From: an uncultured Clostridia bacterium
Lineage (GTDB): Bacteria; Bacillota; Clostridia; Peptostreptococcales; Anaerovoracaceae
Direction: 5' to 3'
Length of the DNA: 50,013 bases
NCBI GenBank assembly: GCA_938045615.1
Contig: CALIBC010000145.1
Location: forward strand, 1 to 50,013
How positions within the stretch are numbered: the stretch's first letter is position 1; every line of letters begins with the position of its first letter. Of this stretch, positions 1 to 9,762 are shown piece by piece. The position numbers and the translations under genes are program-made. The notes under the pieces are model-generated. The model made no database searches, was not told the DNA's origin, and worked only from the letters and a program-made list of their open reading frames with translations.

Positions 1-3000
1 CTTGTAGCCGTCAACCTTAGGGTCGTCAGGTACTTCCGTAATGGTGTTTCCTTTTTCGACCTTTGTCGTCTTAACCACTTTTCCCTCGACCACAAAGCTT
101 ATCGAGTATTCGTCTTTTGCAACCTCCTCATATTTTGCAACATATATAGTGTTTTCCGTGATCTTGATCTTTTCGAGTGCTTCATTGGTGTAGATGTCGC
201 CCGTGCCGTCTTTCTGCCAGCCGATGAACTTGTGTCCTTCTTTGGCAGGCGCTTCAGGCACGTTTGCAGGCGTCTTGCCGGATTCAACATACTCGATTCC
301 AAGTACCTTGTCACCGTCTTTGAAGGTTACCGTACGTTCGTCCGCTTTCAGTTCTTCATAACGTGCGGTGATGTCGGTATCTTCCGTGAACTTGCCCTTG
401 AGGGCTTTATCCCAACCGATGAACTTCCAGCCGTCAGCAGGTTTAACCGAAGGCGCGCTGTCTTTGAGATCAACTTCTTTGTTCTTCTTAACAAACACAA
501 CCGTCTTGCCACCCACAAACTCTCCGTGTTCACCCTTGGCAAACGTCACTCTCCAAAAGCCCGCAGGCGTAGGATCGTCATCCTTCTCAGGCACTACCAC
601 ATCATCTTCATAAATCTCTTTGTACTCAGCGGTTATCGTCGTATCAGCCGTGAAGGTCTGCTTGAGGTCATTGTTCCATTTGGTGAACTTCCAGCCGTCA
701 GCAGGTTCAACCGAAGGTGCCTCAGATGTAAGATCCACTTCAGCATCCTTCTTGACCATGAACACGCTGTTTCCACTGAGTTCGCCATGATCACCCCTGG
801 CAAATGTAACCTTCGCATATCCCGGTTTTGCAGGGTCTGTAGGATTTGACGGTATTACGTTTTCATCATCTCTGAAGCTTGCAACAAATGCTGTATGCTT
901 ATCGATCGTAAGTGCCTTTACGCCATCTTTTCCATATCCTGAGCCTACTCCGCCTATCTTCCAGCCCATAAAAGTCTTGCCGGCAATGGCAGGATCTTCA
1001 GGCACATTTGTCACCTTACCGCCCTTTTCAACTTGCTCAAGAGTCTTGATAACGCCATCCACTTCAAAGCTTACAACAACCTTCTCCGCTTCTTCTTTTT
1101 CATATTTTGCGATAAATCTCGTATCTTCGGTTATCGTCAATTTCCTAAGCGCTGCTTCAAGGTAGATGTCACCTGATCCGTCCTTCTGCCAGCCGATGAA
1201 CTTGTAGCCGTTCTTTTCAGGCAGTTTTGACGGTATTTCGGCAGGTTTTGCATCGCTGTCAAGGTATTCTACCCCGACTACCTTTCCGTCAGCCTCATAT
1301 ACAACCTTATGCTGCGCGGTCGCCTCATACGTTGCGGTTACAGTAGTGTTTTCACTTAGGTTAAGTGCCGTTATATCGACATTCCAATTCTTGAATGCAA
1401 AGCCTTGTTTTCCGATTGCAACAGGTGCTTTAGATTTCAGGCTCACATCCGTACTCTTCTTAACAAAGAATACGCTGTTTCCAACAAGCCTGCTGCCGTT
1501 ATCGCCCTTATCGAAGGTCACTTTCACATATCCCGTAGGTGCAGGATCATCCGGATTTTCCGGAACTACCACATTGTTGTGTTTGATAAACAGTGCCGTT
1601 ATCGTGGCATCTTCTGTGAACTTGCCCGTCAAAGCCTTATCCCATTTATCGAACGTGTAGTCCTCCTCAGGGATTACCTTAGGCGCATTTGGCGTAAGAT
1701 CGACATCCGTGTTCTTCTTCACATAGAACTTGCTTGTTCCTTCAAATGATTTGCCGTGCTCGCCCTTGTCAAAGGTTACGGTCACATAGTTTTCCGAAGG
1801 CGGATTAGGATGTTCGTCATCCGCAGGCTCTATATTCTCCAAATTCGTATATTTAGCCGTGATTATGGTGTCATTTTCATACTTTCTTGCAACCTTGCCT
1901 TTCCATTCGGTTCCATCGGTTTCCCAGCCTGTGAACTTAAGTCCCTTGTTCGCCTTTACCTTAGGCGCATTAAGATCAACTTCCTTATCAGGGTTCACAT
2001 AGAACGTCGTGGTATCGACAGTGGTTCCCTTACCGTCAAGGTTGAAGAGTACGGTCTTGTATCCGGCAGGTTTATTGCCGCCTGTCACAACATCGGCTAT
2101 CTCATCGTATTTTGCCTTGATGATCTTGTCCGACTTGAATTGAGCTTTTGTCTGGCTATCCCAGTCTTTAAACTTGTATCCCGGTTTCTCGTTAACCTTA
2201 GGCGTTGTAAGCTCCACAATCTTTTCAGGATTTACAAAGTAAACCGTCTGATCGGTTGTGGTTCCCTTATCGCCAAGATCAAAGGTTACCGTCACGTATC
2301 CTGCAGGCTTCTCCTCATCGCCGGAAACAAAATCAGGTTTCTCGCTATACTGTGCCTTGATGGTCGTGTCTTCCGCAAATGTGCCTTCGGCCTTTCCGTC
2401 CCAGCCTTTGAAATCATATCCCGTATTAGGCTTTACGGAAGGCGGCGTAAGCTTAACCTTCTTTTCAGGATTTACATGGTACGTAAGCTTATCAAGCTCA
2501 ACGGTGGTTCCCTTACCGTCAAGGTCAAAGCTCACCGTCTTGTATCCTTCAGGTTTCGGATCGCTTCCCGGCACAATATCAGGGATCTCTTCATACGTAG
2601 CATCGATCACAGTGTCTTCGGCATACTTTCTTGCAGCTTCAGAGTTCCAGGCTTCTTCGCCGATCTTCCATCCCGTATGCTTGTATCCAGGCTTTGCCTT
2701 TATGACAGGCACGGTAAGAGTAACATCATTGCTTGGATTTACATAGTATACCGTCTTTCCTTCGGCTGTTCCCTTGTCTCCTGCTTTGAAGGTTACCGTG
2801 CTGTATCCGTCAGGCTTGTCTCCGTCATCAGGCGTTACCACATCCGCAACCTCCGCATATTCCGCAGTAACGGTCGTATCCGCACCAAATGTTCCGGTAA
2901 GTGAAGTATCCCAGCCGGTATGCCTATATCCTGTGGTTGCCACAATGTGCGGAGCTTCAATGGTGACCTCGGTATCTTTCTTGACATAGCACTTGTCAAA

Positions 3001-6000
3001 GTCCATGGAGTCTCCATGAGCACCTATGTCAAAGGTTATCGTAACATAGCCTTCAGGTTTTTCCTGATCTCCCGGAATCACATTCTCAAGTTTCTCGTAT
3101 ACGGCGTACACTACCCAGTCACCCGATACTATGGAGTCCTTATTGAAATCAGGCGTTTTTGCTGATGCACTCTTTGACCAGCCTTTGAATCTGTATCCGG
3201 ACTTGGTAGGTTTTGCGGTAGGGAACGCGTCTGCAAGAGCTGTTCCTCTCTTTACGGTTACAGGATCAAAGCTACCGTTTCCTCCGTTCACATCAAACCA
3301 TACCGTAACAGGATCAATTATGCTTCCCATATCTCTCCAAACGGCATACACATTCATGTCATGGTTTATCTCGGTGTCCTTGAAGAAGTCAGGCGTCGTC
3401 GCAACGTTTGACTTAGCCCAGCCGAGGAATATATATCCGTCTCTTGTCGGCTTGCTCTCAGGGAACCTGTCCGCAAGTGTGCTCCCCTTGTCAACTGTCA
3501 CTGCAGAAGGAACATCGGCAACACCCGTACCGTTTCCGTTGAATGTCACGGTTACGTTCTCTATCGTCGCATTCTCTTTCCAAACCGCATACACGATCGT
3601 ATTTGCGTTTACTTCCGTACTTCTGAAAAAGTCCGCCTTTGAAGCATGCTGATCCAAAGACCATCCCTTGAATGCGTATCCGTCTTTTTCAGGCTTCATC
3701 GTAGGGAACTTGTCTTCAAGTGCGGTTCCTTTCTGTATCGTAACCGTGGTTTCGTTTCCGTTTCCTCCGTTTACGTCAAACTTGACCGTAACCTGCTCTA
3801 CATTTTCCGCTCTCCAAACGGCATACACCGTCATCTTCTCGGGAACAGGTGTATCGCTGAAGAAGTCCGGCTTTGTGGCATACTGGGACTTCGCCCATCC
3901 AATGAACACGTGTCCCGCCTTTGTCGGCTTTCTTACAGGGAAGGTCTGCCCTAGGCTCTTGTTTCTGGTTACCTCCACCTTTTCAGGCGCATCTTCTCCG
4001 CCGTTTGCGTTGAAGCTTACGCTTACCTTATCCTCCTGCCATACGGCATAGTATGTTATAGGGTCTTCACTGTCGATGACGGTATCAGGTGTCACGTCGG
4101 GTTCAGCGGCATCCTTGGCCGTAGCCCAGCCGAGGAACTTATATCCTTCCTTGACAGGGATCTTGGTAGGGTACGCATTCCCGAACTTTTCATTATTCAG
4201 CGCATAGCCGAAATGTTGTTTCGTAGATTTAGGCGCACCAACACCTCCGTTGGCATCAAAGTCTATCTTAATTTCTTTGCTCTCCCATACGGCAAAAGCT
4301 ATGGTCTCAGCATCCTCAAGTACAGAGTCCTTATCTATCTTGACTCCTAAAATCCCCGAATCATTTTGCTTGTCAGGTTCAAACTTGTTCGTATTCCAAC
4401 CTACAAAATTGTAGCCTTTTCTGGTCGGCTGCTGTACCGGGAACATAACCCCGATAGGTATATGTGCCGCAACTTCCATCAACTCAGGAGCTCCGCTGCC
4501 TCCGTTAGGATCAAACTTGAGCTTGACCATTTTCGGCGGATTTACCGTATGATAATCCGAGTCTCTCAGATCGTGGATGTTTTTGCCTATATTTGCACCA
4601 CCCGCATCGCGAATCTCAACTTTTACCCTCTTATCTTTATCCGGAACATATTCTTTCCGGAAGGCTTCTTTATCCAGATATTGCAAGTCCTCTCTAACCG
4701 TCACGGTTCTCAGACTATTATTATTGGCAAACGCATCTTTTCCAATGTGCTCTATCCCCCCGGTAATATCTATTTTACTTAACTCATTGTCCGCAAACGC
4801 ATCTTCTTCGATACTTGACAACCTTTTAGGGAATTTTATGTCCGTAATTCTATTGTTCTGGAAAGTTCCTCTCTTGATGCACCTTGGATATCCTGTCAAA
4901 GAAACCTCGGAAAGATCCACCGTGCCGATCAGATTGTTCATGAACGCATATTCATCAATACCTTGTACCGATGCCGGCAACTTGAGTGATGTTATTAGAT
5001 TACCGGCGAAAGCATATCTTTTTATAGTCTTTGATCTGCTCCCCTTAAAATCCACTCCGGTTATCCATGAGTTGTGAAAGGCATCTTCACCAATTTCGGT
5101 AACGTCCTCCGGAATTTTTATGTGACTGCCTCCCGGTAAATCGCCTGAAAGTCCGGTATCCCTGAATGCACCATATCCTATCTTGCCACTCAACCTTTTC
5201 ATCCCTGAAAAATCCAAAGTACGTAGCGGTGCATAACGAAATGCTTCCGGACCAACATGCACACAATCTCGTATATTGCACACATCGCCCGAACTTTGAC
5301 CCAGCGACGTGCCATAGAAAGCACGGTACTCTATCTCATTACAGCTTACATCCAACTTTCTCAACTGCTTGTTATTCATAAACGCATATTCATCTATCAT
5401 AAAGAATTTTATGTCGGTATCGCTTTCACTCGCAAGAAAAGAGGTCAACTTGGGATTTGAATAAAAAGCACGATCCCACATACGTACACCTGGCGCATAT
5501 GAATTATTACCAGTTATTTTACCAACTATCTTCACGGACTCCAAATGCGCATTTCGGAATGAATCAACATTAAATTCGTTAAGGGCAGCGCTTATATTTT
5601 CTCCGTAACTATTCTTATATTTAAGAATCCTTGGTATGATTATTTTTCTCTGGTCATCGGGTTTCACCTTGAACTTCTCTATCTCATATAAATAATGTTT
5701 TACATCATTTTCGTCTTTGACCTCATACAGTCTAATATCCATATCGTCCTTGGTAAGTGTCTTCACGCCTTCTTTGCTCCAGATCGCATCAAGAACCGCA
5801 TCCTCCGCCACATGGTCGCTGTCAATAGGCGCTCCCGCCTTTAACCACTCCGGCCATTTAAGGGTTCCGTTGCTGAAACGTATCGCATGACCGTAATCAC
5901 CTCCCAGGGCACTGTACTGTCTCATACTGTATCCGGAAAGCTTATATCCGTTACGTTCAACACTCGCAGGAACTCTTTCTCCTTTGTTTACAAGATATCT

Positions 6001-7665
6001 TCTTCTCAACGGATTCAATGGGTGGGATGCCACACCTCCATGATAATCTATTATCAAGCACTTCTTGGTATCTTTGTAAACAGGATATATACTTGTCGGA
6101 TAGACTTCATTAGGATCATGATAATCTTTCTTTACTTCTTCCAATATCCGGTCGTAAGACATCGGTACAGTTGCGTTTTTCTCGGTGGAATAACCCATGA
6201 ACAACTTTCCGTGTACGTTCACATCAGGGATAACTTTGGTTTCATTCCCCGAAACCGGATCATCTTTATACAGTACCGGCAATTTATGCTCATTTACACG
6301 GAGCATCTGTGTCGCCCATCCATAGAAACCGTATTTTTCATACTTACTATTATGAATTATAACCGGATAACCTTTGGAATCACCACTTTCCTCATATTCT
6401 GCGGCGACTTTGATGTGACCATTGCCGTTCAGACCAACCAGATCCTTAATCGGCGTATCGTATCCCAATCTCCTGCCTACTCCCCCTATATCGCTCTCAA
6501 TAATTTTGAAGTGAGAGAAGCAGTAGGGTTTCCCATCTTTTTTATTTCTGTAAAAATCTTCTATCACTTCACCTTTTCTTAAGGTTTCACCTTTCCTGAT
6601 CTCAAACTTAAGACCCCAATTGAACTGTCCAAGAGTCGCAGGCGCATTCTCTCCCGGGACTACACTTACATCTATCAAATTGTTTTGATTTACAGGAATT
6701 GTCGAGTTGATCTTTGTTTGATCTCCGTTATGCTCAACAGTGGTAGCGTACACAAAACCATCCGAATTCACCTTTGAATTCGAAAAGAAATTCCTATGTG
6801 AAGAAGTCAATATCCCGCTACTTCCCGGTGTATCCGTCGACCAACCGTTGGAAATATACGTTTTCCCTCCCTTGTAAATGCGGATCTCGGGAATTTTTTC
6901 AAACACCTTACTGCCGATTCTCTCTCCTTTTTTCATGGGAACACTTATGCTCAACTGCCTGTCTGTCGGATCAATGGCAATGTATACAGACTTTTTTTCT
7001 CTGCCCCTTGTTTCGTCTCCTATCGTATTAAATATATGAGTGATAAAGTATGCTCTGCTGTCAGCATCACTTGTCGGCGATACACTAATACCAGTGTTCC
7101 CAATAGAAATTTTATCCGGATATCTCGGATACACGAAGTTCACCAAATAGCAACTCTCGTCGTCATATGGTATCCTGTTCCTTAAATTTTCCGCGGTAAA
7201 AGGCTCATCCTTGTCGATCCCCGGATCCACGTCTTTAAGCGGCTTGGGCTTTATTGCTTTGCCGGCTTTGAGCTTGCCTTTTGTGGTCGGCACCTGCGCA
7301 GCCTTATCAAGCGTTTGCGCCTTTGCGTCTTTTTCTTTCGCTTCCGGCGGCGCACTTTCCTTGCTTGCGTCTTTGCCCGCATCTTTGCCGGCTTCATCTT
7401 TAGGCTTATCCGCCTGCTTCTTTTCCGGCTGCGGTTTGTCCACAGCTTTGCCGGCGTCCGCATCAGGCTTATTGTCTGCCCGTTTGTCGGCGGCTTTTTC
7501 CACTTTCTTTTCGACCTGTTTGTCCTGCCTTTTACCGCTTTCGTTTGCGGCAAAGGCACGGTCGAAAGGAATGTAGGTTGCAACAACTACAAAAGCCAAC
7601 ATTATAGTTAACAGCTTTCGCTTCATGGTCATTGCAGTCGTTTTCTTTCTACTTAAACCATCCAT
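1..7665 (-). CDS. Giant secreted surface protein with BspA-type leucine-rich repeats and InlB-B-like repeats (3' end outside window)
   Basis: One uninterrupted minus-strand frame of 2555 codons runs off the window edge. ATG at 7665 follows AAGGAG at a spacing of about 8; later in-frame ATGs at 7632 and 7626 are possible but have weaker sites. Residues 1-40 form a signal peptide (basic start, hydrophobic core at about 18-33, AFAA before the likely cut). Residues 41-150 are rich in Lys, Ala, Glu, Asp and Pro. About 700-1010 are BspA-type leucine-rich repeats with recurring AFxxN and I..I..xAF units. About 1043-1525 hold six InlB B-repeats (NGG...P.KPT..GY.F.GW...YAVW). From about 1527 follow nine longer divergent repeats (VTF..G..G....YVN...GW) and four short ones. 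InlB/BspA repeats are known in adhesins of oral and gut anaerobes; adhesion here is inference. The cell-wall anchor, if any, lies beyond the window. Confidence 0.9.
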   Translation of the reverse strand, partial: MDGLSRKKTTAMTMKRKLLTIMLAFVVVATYIPFDRAFAANESGKRQDKQVEKKVEKAADKRADNKPDADAGKAVDKPQPEKKQADKPKDEAGKDAGKDASKESAPPEAKEKDAKAQTLDKAAQVPTTKGKLKAGKAIKPKPLKDVDPGIDKDEPFTAENLRNRIPYDDESCYLVNFVYPRYPDKISIGNTGISVSPTSDADSRAYFITHIFNTIGDETRGREKKSVYIAIDPTDRQLSISVPMKKGERIGSKVFEKIPEIRIYKGGKTYISNGWSTDTPGSSGILTSSHRNFFSNSKVNSDGFVYATTVEHNGDQTKINSTIPVNQNNLIDVSVVPGENAPATLGQFNWGLKFEIRKGETLRKGEVIEDFYRNKKDGKPYCFSHFKIIESDIGGVGRRLGYDTPIKDLVGLNGNGHIKVAAEYEESGDSKGYPVIIHNSKYEKYGFYGWATQMLRVNEHKLPVLYKDDPVSGNETKVIPDVNVHGKLFMGYSTEKNATVPMSYDRILEEVKKDYHDPNEVYPTSIYPVYKDTKKCLIIDYHGGVASHPLNPLRRRYLVNKGERVPASVERNGYKLSGYSMRQYSALGGDYGHAIRFSNGTLKWPEWLKAGAPIDSDHVAEDAVLDAIWSKEGVKTLTKDDMDIRLYEVKDENDVKHYLYEIEKFKVKPDDQRKIIIPRILKYKNSYGENISAALNEFNVDSFRNAHLESVKIVGKITGNNSYAPGVRMWDRAFYSNPKLTSFLASESDTDIKFFMIDEYAFMNNKQLRKLDVSCNEIEYRAFYGTSLGQSSGDVCNIRDCVHVGPEAFRYAPLRTLDFSGMKRLSGKIGYGAFRDTGLSGDLPGGSHIKIPEDVTEIGEDAFHNSWITGVDFKGSRSKTIKRYAFAGNLITSLKLPASVQGIDEYAFMNNLIGTVDLSEVSLTGYPRCIKRGTFQNNRITDIKFPKRLSSIEEDAFADNELSKIDITGGIEHIGKDAFANNNSLRTVTVREDLQYLDKEAFRKEYVPDKDKRVKVEIRDAGGANIGKNIHDLRDSDYHTVNPPKMVKLKFDPNGGSGAPELMEVAAHIPIGVMFPVQQPTRKGYNFVGWNTNKFEPDKQNDSGILGVKIDKDSVLEDAETIAFAVWESKEIKIDFDANGGVGAPKSTKQHFGYALNNEKFGNAYPTKIPVKEGYKFLGWATAKDAAEPDVTPDTVIDSEDPITYYAVWQEDKVSVSFNANGGEDAPEKVEVTRNKSLGQTFPVRKPTKAGHVFIGWAKSQYATKPDFFSDTPVPEKMTVYAVWRAENVEQVTVKFDVNGGNGNETTVTIQKGTALEDKFPTMKPEKDGYAFKGWSLDQHASKADFFRSTEVNANTIVYAVWKENATIENVTVTFNGNGTGVADVPSAVTVDKGSTLADRFPESKPTRDGYIFLGWAKSNVATTPDFFKDTEINHDMNVYAVWRDMGSIIDPVTVWFDVNGGNGSFDPVTVKRGTALADAFPTAKPTKSGYRFKGWSKSASAKTPDFNKDSIVSGDWVVYAVYEKLENVIPGDQEKPEGYVTITFDIGAHGDSMDFDKCYVKKDTEVTIEAPHIVATTGYRHTGWDTSLTGTFGADTTVTAEYAEVADVVTPDDGDKPDGYSTVTFKAGDKGTAEGKTVYYVNPSNDVTLTVPVIKAKPGYKHTGWKIGEEAWNSEAARKYAEDTVIDATYEEIPDIVPGSDPKPEGYKTVSFDLDGKGTTVELDKLTYHVNPEKKVKLTPPSVKPNTGYDFKGWDGKAEGTFAEDTTIKAQYSEKPDFVSGDEEKPAGYVTVTFDLGDKGTTTDQTVYFVNPEKIVELTTPKVNEKPGYKFKDWDSQTKAQFKSDKIIKAKYDEIADVVTGGNKPAGYKTVLFNLDGKGTTVDTTTFYVNPDKEVDLNAPKVKANKGLKFTGWETDGTEWKGKVARKYENDTIITAKYTNLENIEPADDEHPNPPSENYVTVTFDKGEHGKSFEGTSKFYVKKNTDVDLTPNAPKVIPEEDYTFDKWDKALTGKFTEDATITALFIKHNNVVVPENPDDPAPTGYVKVTFDKGDNGSRLVGNSVFFVKKSTDVSLKSKAPVAIGKQGFAFKNWNVDITALNLSENTTVTATYEATAQHKVVYEADGKVVGVEYLDSDAKPAEIPSKLPEKNGYKFIGWQKDGSGDIYLEAALRKLTITEDTRFIAKYEKEEAEKVVVSFEVDGVIKTLEQVEKGGKVTNVPEDPAIAGKTFMGWKIGGVGSGYGKDGVKALTIDKHTAFVASFRDDENVIPSNPTDPAKPGYAKVTFARGDHGELSGNSVFMVKKDAEVDLTSEAPSVEPADGWKFTKWNNDLKQTFTADTTITAEYKEIYEDDVVVPEKDDDPTPAGFWRVTFAKGEHGEFVGGKTVVFVKKNKEVDLKDSAPSVKPADGWKFIGWDKALKGKFTEDTDITARYEELKADERTVTFKDGDKVLGIEYVESGKTPANVPEAPAKEGHKFIGWQKDGTGDIYTNEALEKIKITENTIYVAKYEEVAKDEYSISFVVEGKVVKTTKVEKGNTITEVPDDPKVDGYK

Positions 7666-8128
7666 GACTTTTTCTCCTTTTCTTAAGCAACTTACTTACG
7701 CTAACCTAAACTTACACTCTCCGCATTTGAGCTCTATGCAGTTTAGTAGATCTATTGGACTTGCCGCCTAAGTTGTCCAACAAATATCTGCACTCCCAAA
7801 CACGGATCAACTTAGTTACAACGTGCAACACCGACGCAAATCAACAACTCCCCAATGTTCAACGCAAACTCCATAAGCCTGACATGCACTTGGCGGGAAT
7901 TACTGTTTATAAGGATATATCGATATTTTTTCTTAATTCTACCATATTTTAGTTACGAATAAAAGTTGATTTTTAAAATAATACATTTTGTATATTTTAT
8001 CGCATTTTTCCCTTAACTTCTCTGTGCCCGCAAATTGGCGGCATACGGCGAATTTTTCAATCAAATTTTTTGGGGGATTTTTTTCAGAATGCGATTTTAT
8101 ACGGACCAAACACCTTCATTTTTTATGC
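7666..8128 (-). other. Long non-coding leader upstream of the giant surface-protein gene
   Basis: No credible gene is seen between the giant protein's start and the rpmE terminator. The stretch is AT-rich near 7920-8000. A candidate extended -10 element (TGG then TAGAAT on the minus strand) lies at 7936-7944 without a good -35. If used, it gives an unusually long leader of roughly 260 nt. I see no recognisable riboswitch in it. Confidence 0.5.
7936..7944 (-). promoter_or_regulatory. Candidate extended -10 promoter for the giant surface-protein gene
   Basis: The minus strand reads TGG-TAGAAT here, an extended -10 form. No convincing -35 box is found 16-18 bp upstream. It is the best sigma-A-like match in the intergenic region, but weak. 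Confidence 0.3.
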
Positions 8129-8172
8129 ATAAAAAATACCACCGGATTTCAAAATTTCAAATCCGGTGGTAT
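8124..8172 (-). terminator. Intrinsic terminator after rpmE
   Basis: A perfect 14-bp stem (arms 8136-8149 and 8159-8172, 9-nt loop) is followed on the minus strand by a run of T (complement of the A-run before 8136). It lies about 45 bp past the rpmE stop and separates rpmE from the giant surface-protein gene. Confidence 0.9.
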
Positions 8173-8217
8173 GGTCTTTTCTCTGAATTCAATTAGGAAA
8201 GAACAAGCGTGACAACA

Positions 8218-8418
8218 TCAGTCCATATTGTACTTCTGCTTGAACTTCTCAACACGTCCGCCGCGATTGACGAACTTCTGTTGACCTGTAAAGAACGGAT
8301 GACACGCCGAGCAGATATCAAGTCTGAGTTCAGGCTTGGTAGATCTCGTAACAAAAGAATTGCCGCATGCGCAAGTTACTTTACATTCCATGTATTCAGG
8401 ATGGATTCCTTCCTTCAT
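8218..8418 (-). CDS. rpmE: 50S ribosomal protein L31, zinc-binding type
   Basis: This is a 66-residue protein of normal L31 length. The start at 8418 is chosen because GAGGTG sits a few bases upstream and the product begins MKEGIHPEY as in the family; an upstream extension to 8457 has no ribosome site. Cys16, Cys18, Cys36 and Cys39 form the CxC...CxxC zinc site, so this is the zinc-containing (C+) paralogue. It sits on the large ribosomal subunit. It has its own promoter at 8489-8518 and terminator at 8136-8172, so it is probably monocistronic, although it lies downstream of prmC on the same strand. Confidence 0.97.
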   Translation of the reverse strand: MKEGIHPEYMECKVTCACGNSFVTRSTKPELRLDICSACHPFFTGQQKFVNRGGRVEKFKQKYNMD

Positions 8419-8488
8419 GCTTTCACCTCTCTTCCGCTCAGGTATACACCCTTGCAAATAGTCCGCACGGATTTCGTACGGCTCTCAC

Positions 8489-8518
8489 ATGATAACACAG
8501 TCATCCTGCTCAAGTCAA
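8489..8518 (-). promoter_or_regulatory. Sigma-A promoter for rpmE
   Basis: The minus strand has TTGACT (8513-8518), an 18-bp spacer and TATCAT (8489-8494), preceded by TG one base before the -10. The leader then contains a short hairpin (CCGTACG pairing with CGTGCGG, one G-T pair) at about 8463-8481. Whether that hairpin matters is unknown. Confidence 0.65.
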
Positions 8519-8676
8519 AGATTATTTTTCATATTCAGCGCGCATTTCCGGCGAAAGCTTGTCCTAAGCTTGTTGCGGTCAAGTTGCGGAGGCTGAAATA
8601 TAATGTATTCATTGTGCCGCATGCGCAATCGAAATCGGCAAGTCCGGCACGGAGCTGCTCCGGCACCCGCCCGTAT

Positions 8677-9762
8677 TTATTTCGCCGCATGTGCAATCAG
8701 AATCCTGTCCCTGCCCGACAAGTCTTTGATGCAATACTCCTTTTCATAGTGACCGTCTTCGCGCAAAAAAGAAAGCAATGCCTTCCTCTGGTTATGCCCG
8801 ATTTCCATGATCAGAATGCCGTTTTTCTTGATATGCTTATGGGCGGACTCGATGATCTTTCTGCATATATCCATGCCGTCCGCTCCGCCGTCGAGAGCTT
8901 CCTTGGGTTCATGGCCGAAAACCTCGATTTGAAGATTGGGAATCACGGAGGATTCAACGTATGGAGGGTTGCTTACAATCAAGTCAAATGTACCCGTATC
9001 ACCGCTACCCGCCTCACCGCAGTGCGGATCCCGGTAGCCGTCTTCATCGCAGCCCGGATCGGCGCAGATCGTCACGCCGCCAGCCTTGCCGTTCTCCCCA
9101 AAGGCTTCTTTGCCAAAGGGTTCTTTGCCCAACGCCTCAAAGAGATCTCCCTGACGAAATTCGATATCCACACCATTCAGTTTTGCGTTCTCCCGCGCCG
9201 TTTTCAGAGCCGCCTCACTGATATCGCAACACCAAACCTCGACCTTTCGCCGGGGTTTTGCCCGCAATGCAAGTTTTGCAAGCGATATCCCTATGACGCC
9301 GCTTCCGCAACACATATCGAGTATCCTCACCGCCGAAAGATCCTGTTCCAAATCACAGTCGCATGAATCGGCTTCTCCTGCTCTCTGCGAGGCGGTGGCT
9401 TTTCCCCTCACACAGCCGGACAAATCCGCAACCTGCTCCATTAACTTCAGCGCATTCTCCACCAAGAGTTCCGTTTCGGGGCGCGGTATCAGCACCGACG
9501 GGTTCACCTTGAAAGAAAGTCCCATGAATTCCACGCTGCCGGTTATATACTGCAAAGGTTCCCCCGACGCCCGTCTTTCTATCAGCCGCATGAAAGTTCC
9601 CATCTGATCATCGGCAACCGTTCCTTCCTTTCTCATAAAGACTTGCGCCGCCGTCGCGCATGCAAAATAGCGGTACAGCTCTTCGCTGTCTCCTCTTGGA
9701 TTTTCGGTACTGCTCTCCGCAAGTTTTTTTGCTCCCAGCGCTATCAGTTCACGTACCGTCAT
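8677..9762 (-). CDS. prmC: Peptide chain release factor N5-glutamine methyltransferase with two extra loops
   Basis: PrmC methylates the glutamine of the GGQ motif in release factors RF1 and RF2, using S-adenosylmethionine. The N-terminal helical domain (about 1-80) is followed by the IPRPETE segment, the SAM-binding DMCCGSGVIG motif and the catalytic NPPY motif, all intact. At 361 residues it is about 80 longer than usual. The excess lies in two low-complexity insertions, at about residues 113-142 (Cys/Asp/Ala-rich, before the SAM motif) and 210-258 (repeated FGKE units, then Gly/Cys/Asp-rich, before NPPY). Both fall in loops, so activity is probably kept. The start ATG overlaps the yqhQ stop (ATGA), so translation is coupled. 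The usual partner prfA is not next to it. Confidence 0.95.
   Translation of the reverse strand: MTVRELIALGAKKLAESSTENPRGDSEELYRYFACATAAQVFMRKEGTVADDQMGTFMRLIERRASGEPLQYITGSVEFMGLSFKVNPSVLIPRPETELLVENALKLMEQVADLSGCVRGKATASQRAGEADSCDCDLEQDLSAVRILDMCCGSGVIGISLAKLALRAKPRRKVEVWCCDISEAALKTARENAKLNGVDIEFRQGDLFEALGKEPFGKEAFGENGKAGGVTICADPGCDEDGYRDPHCGEAGSGDTGTFDLIVSNPPYVESSVIPNLQIEVFGHEPKEALDGGADGMDICRKIIESAHKHIKKNGILIMEIGHNQRKALLSFLREDGHYEKEYCIKDLSGRDRILIAHAAK

Noticed and set aside
1756..2904. Long plus-strand open frame of 382 codons, with several similar ones between 232 and 7611
   Set aside because: They lie antisense to the giant repeat protein, repeat with its period, lack ribosome sites and have Cys/Arg-rich implausible products.
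8209..9366. Plus-strand open frame of 385 codons over prmC and rpmE
   Set aside because: It is antisense to two strongly identified genes and crosses the rpmE promoter and coding sequence; no family resemblance.
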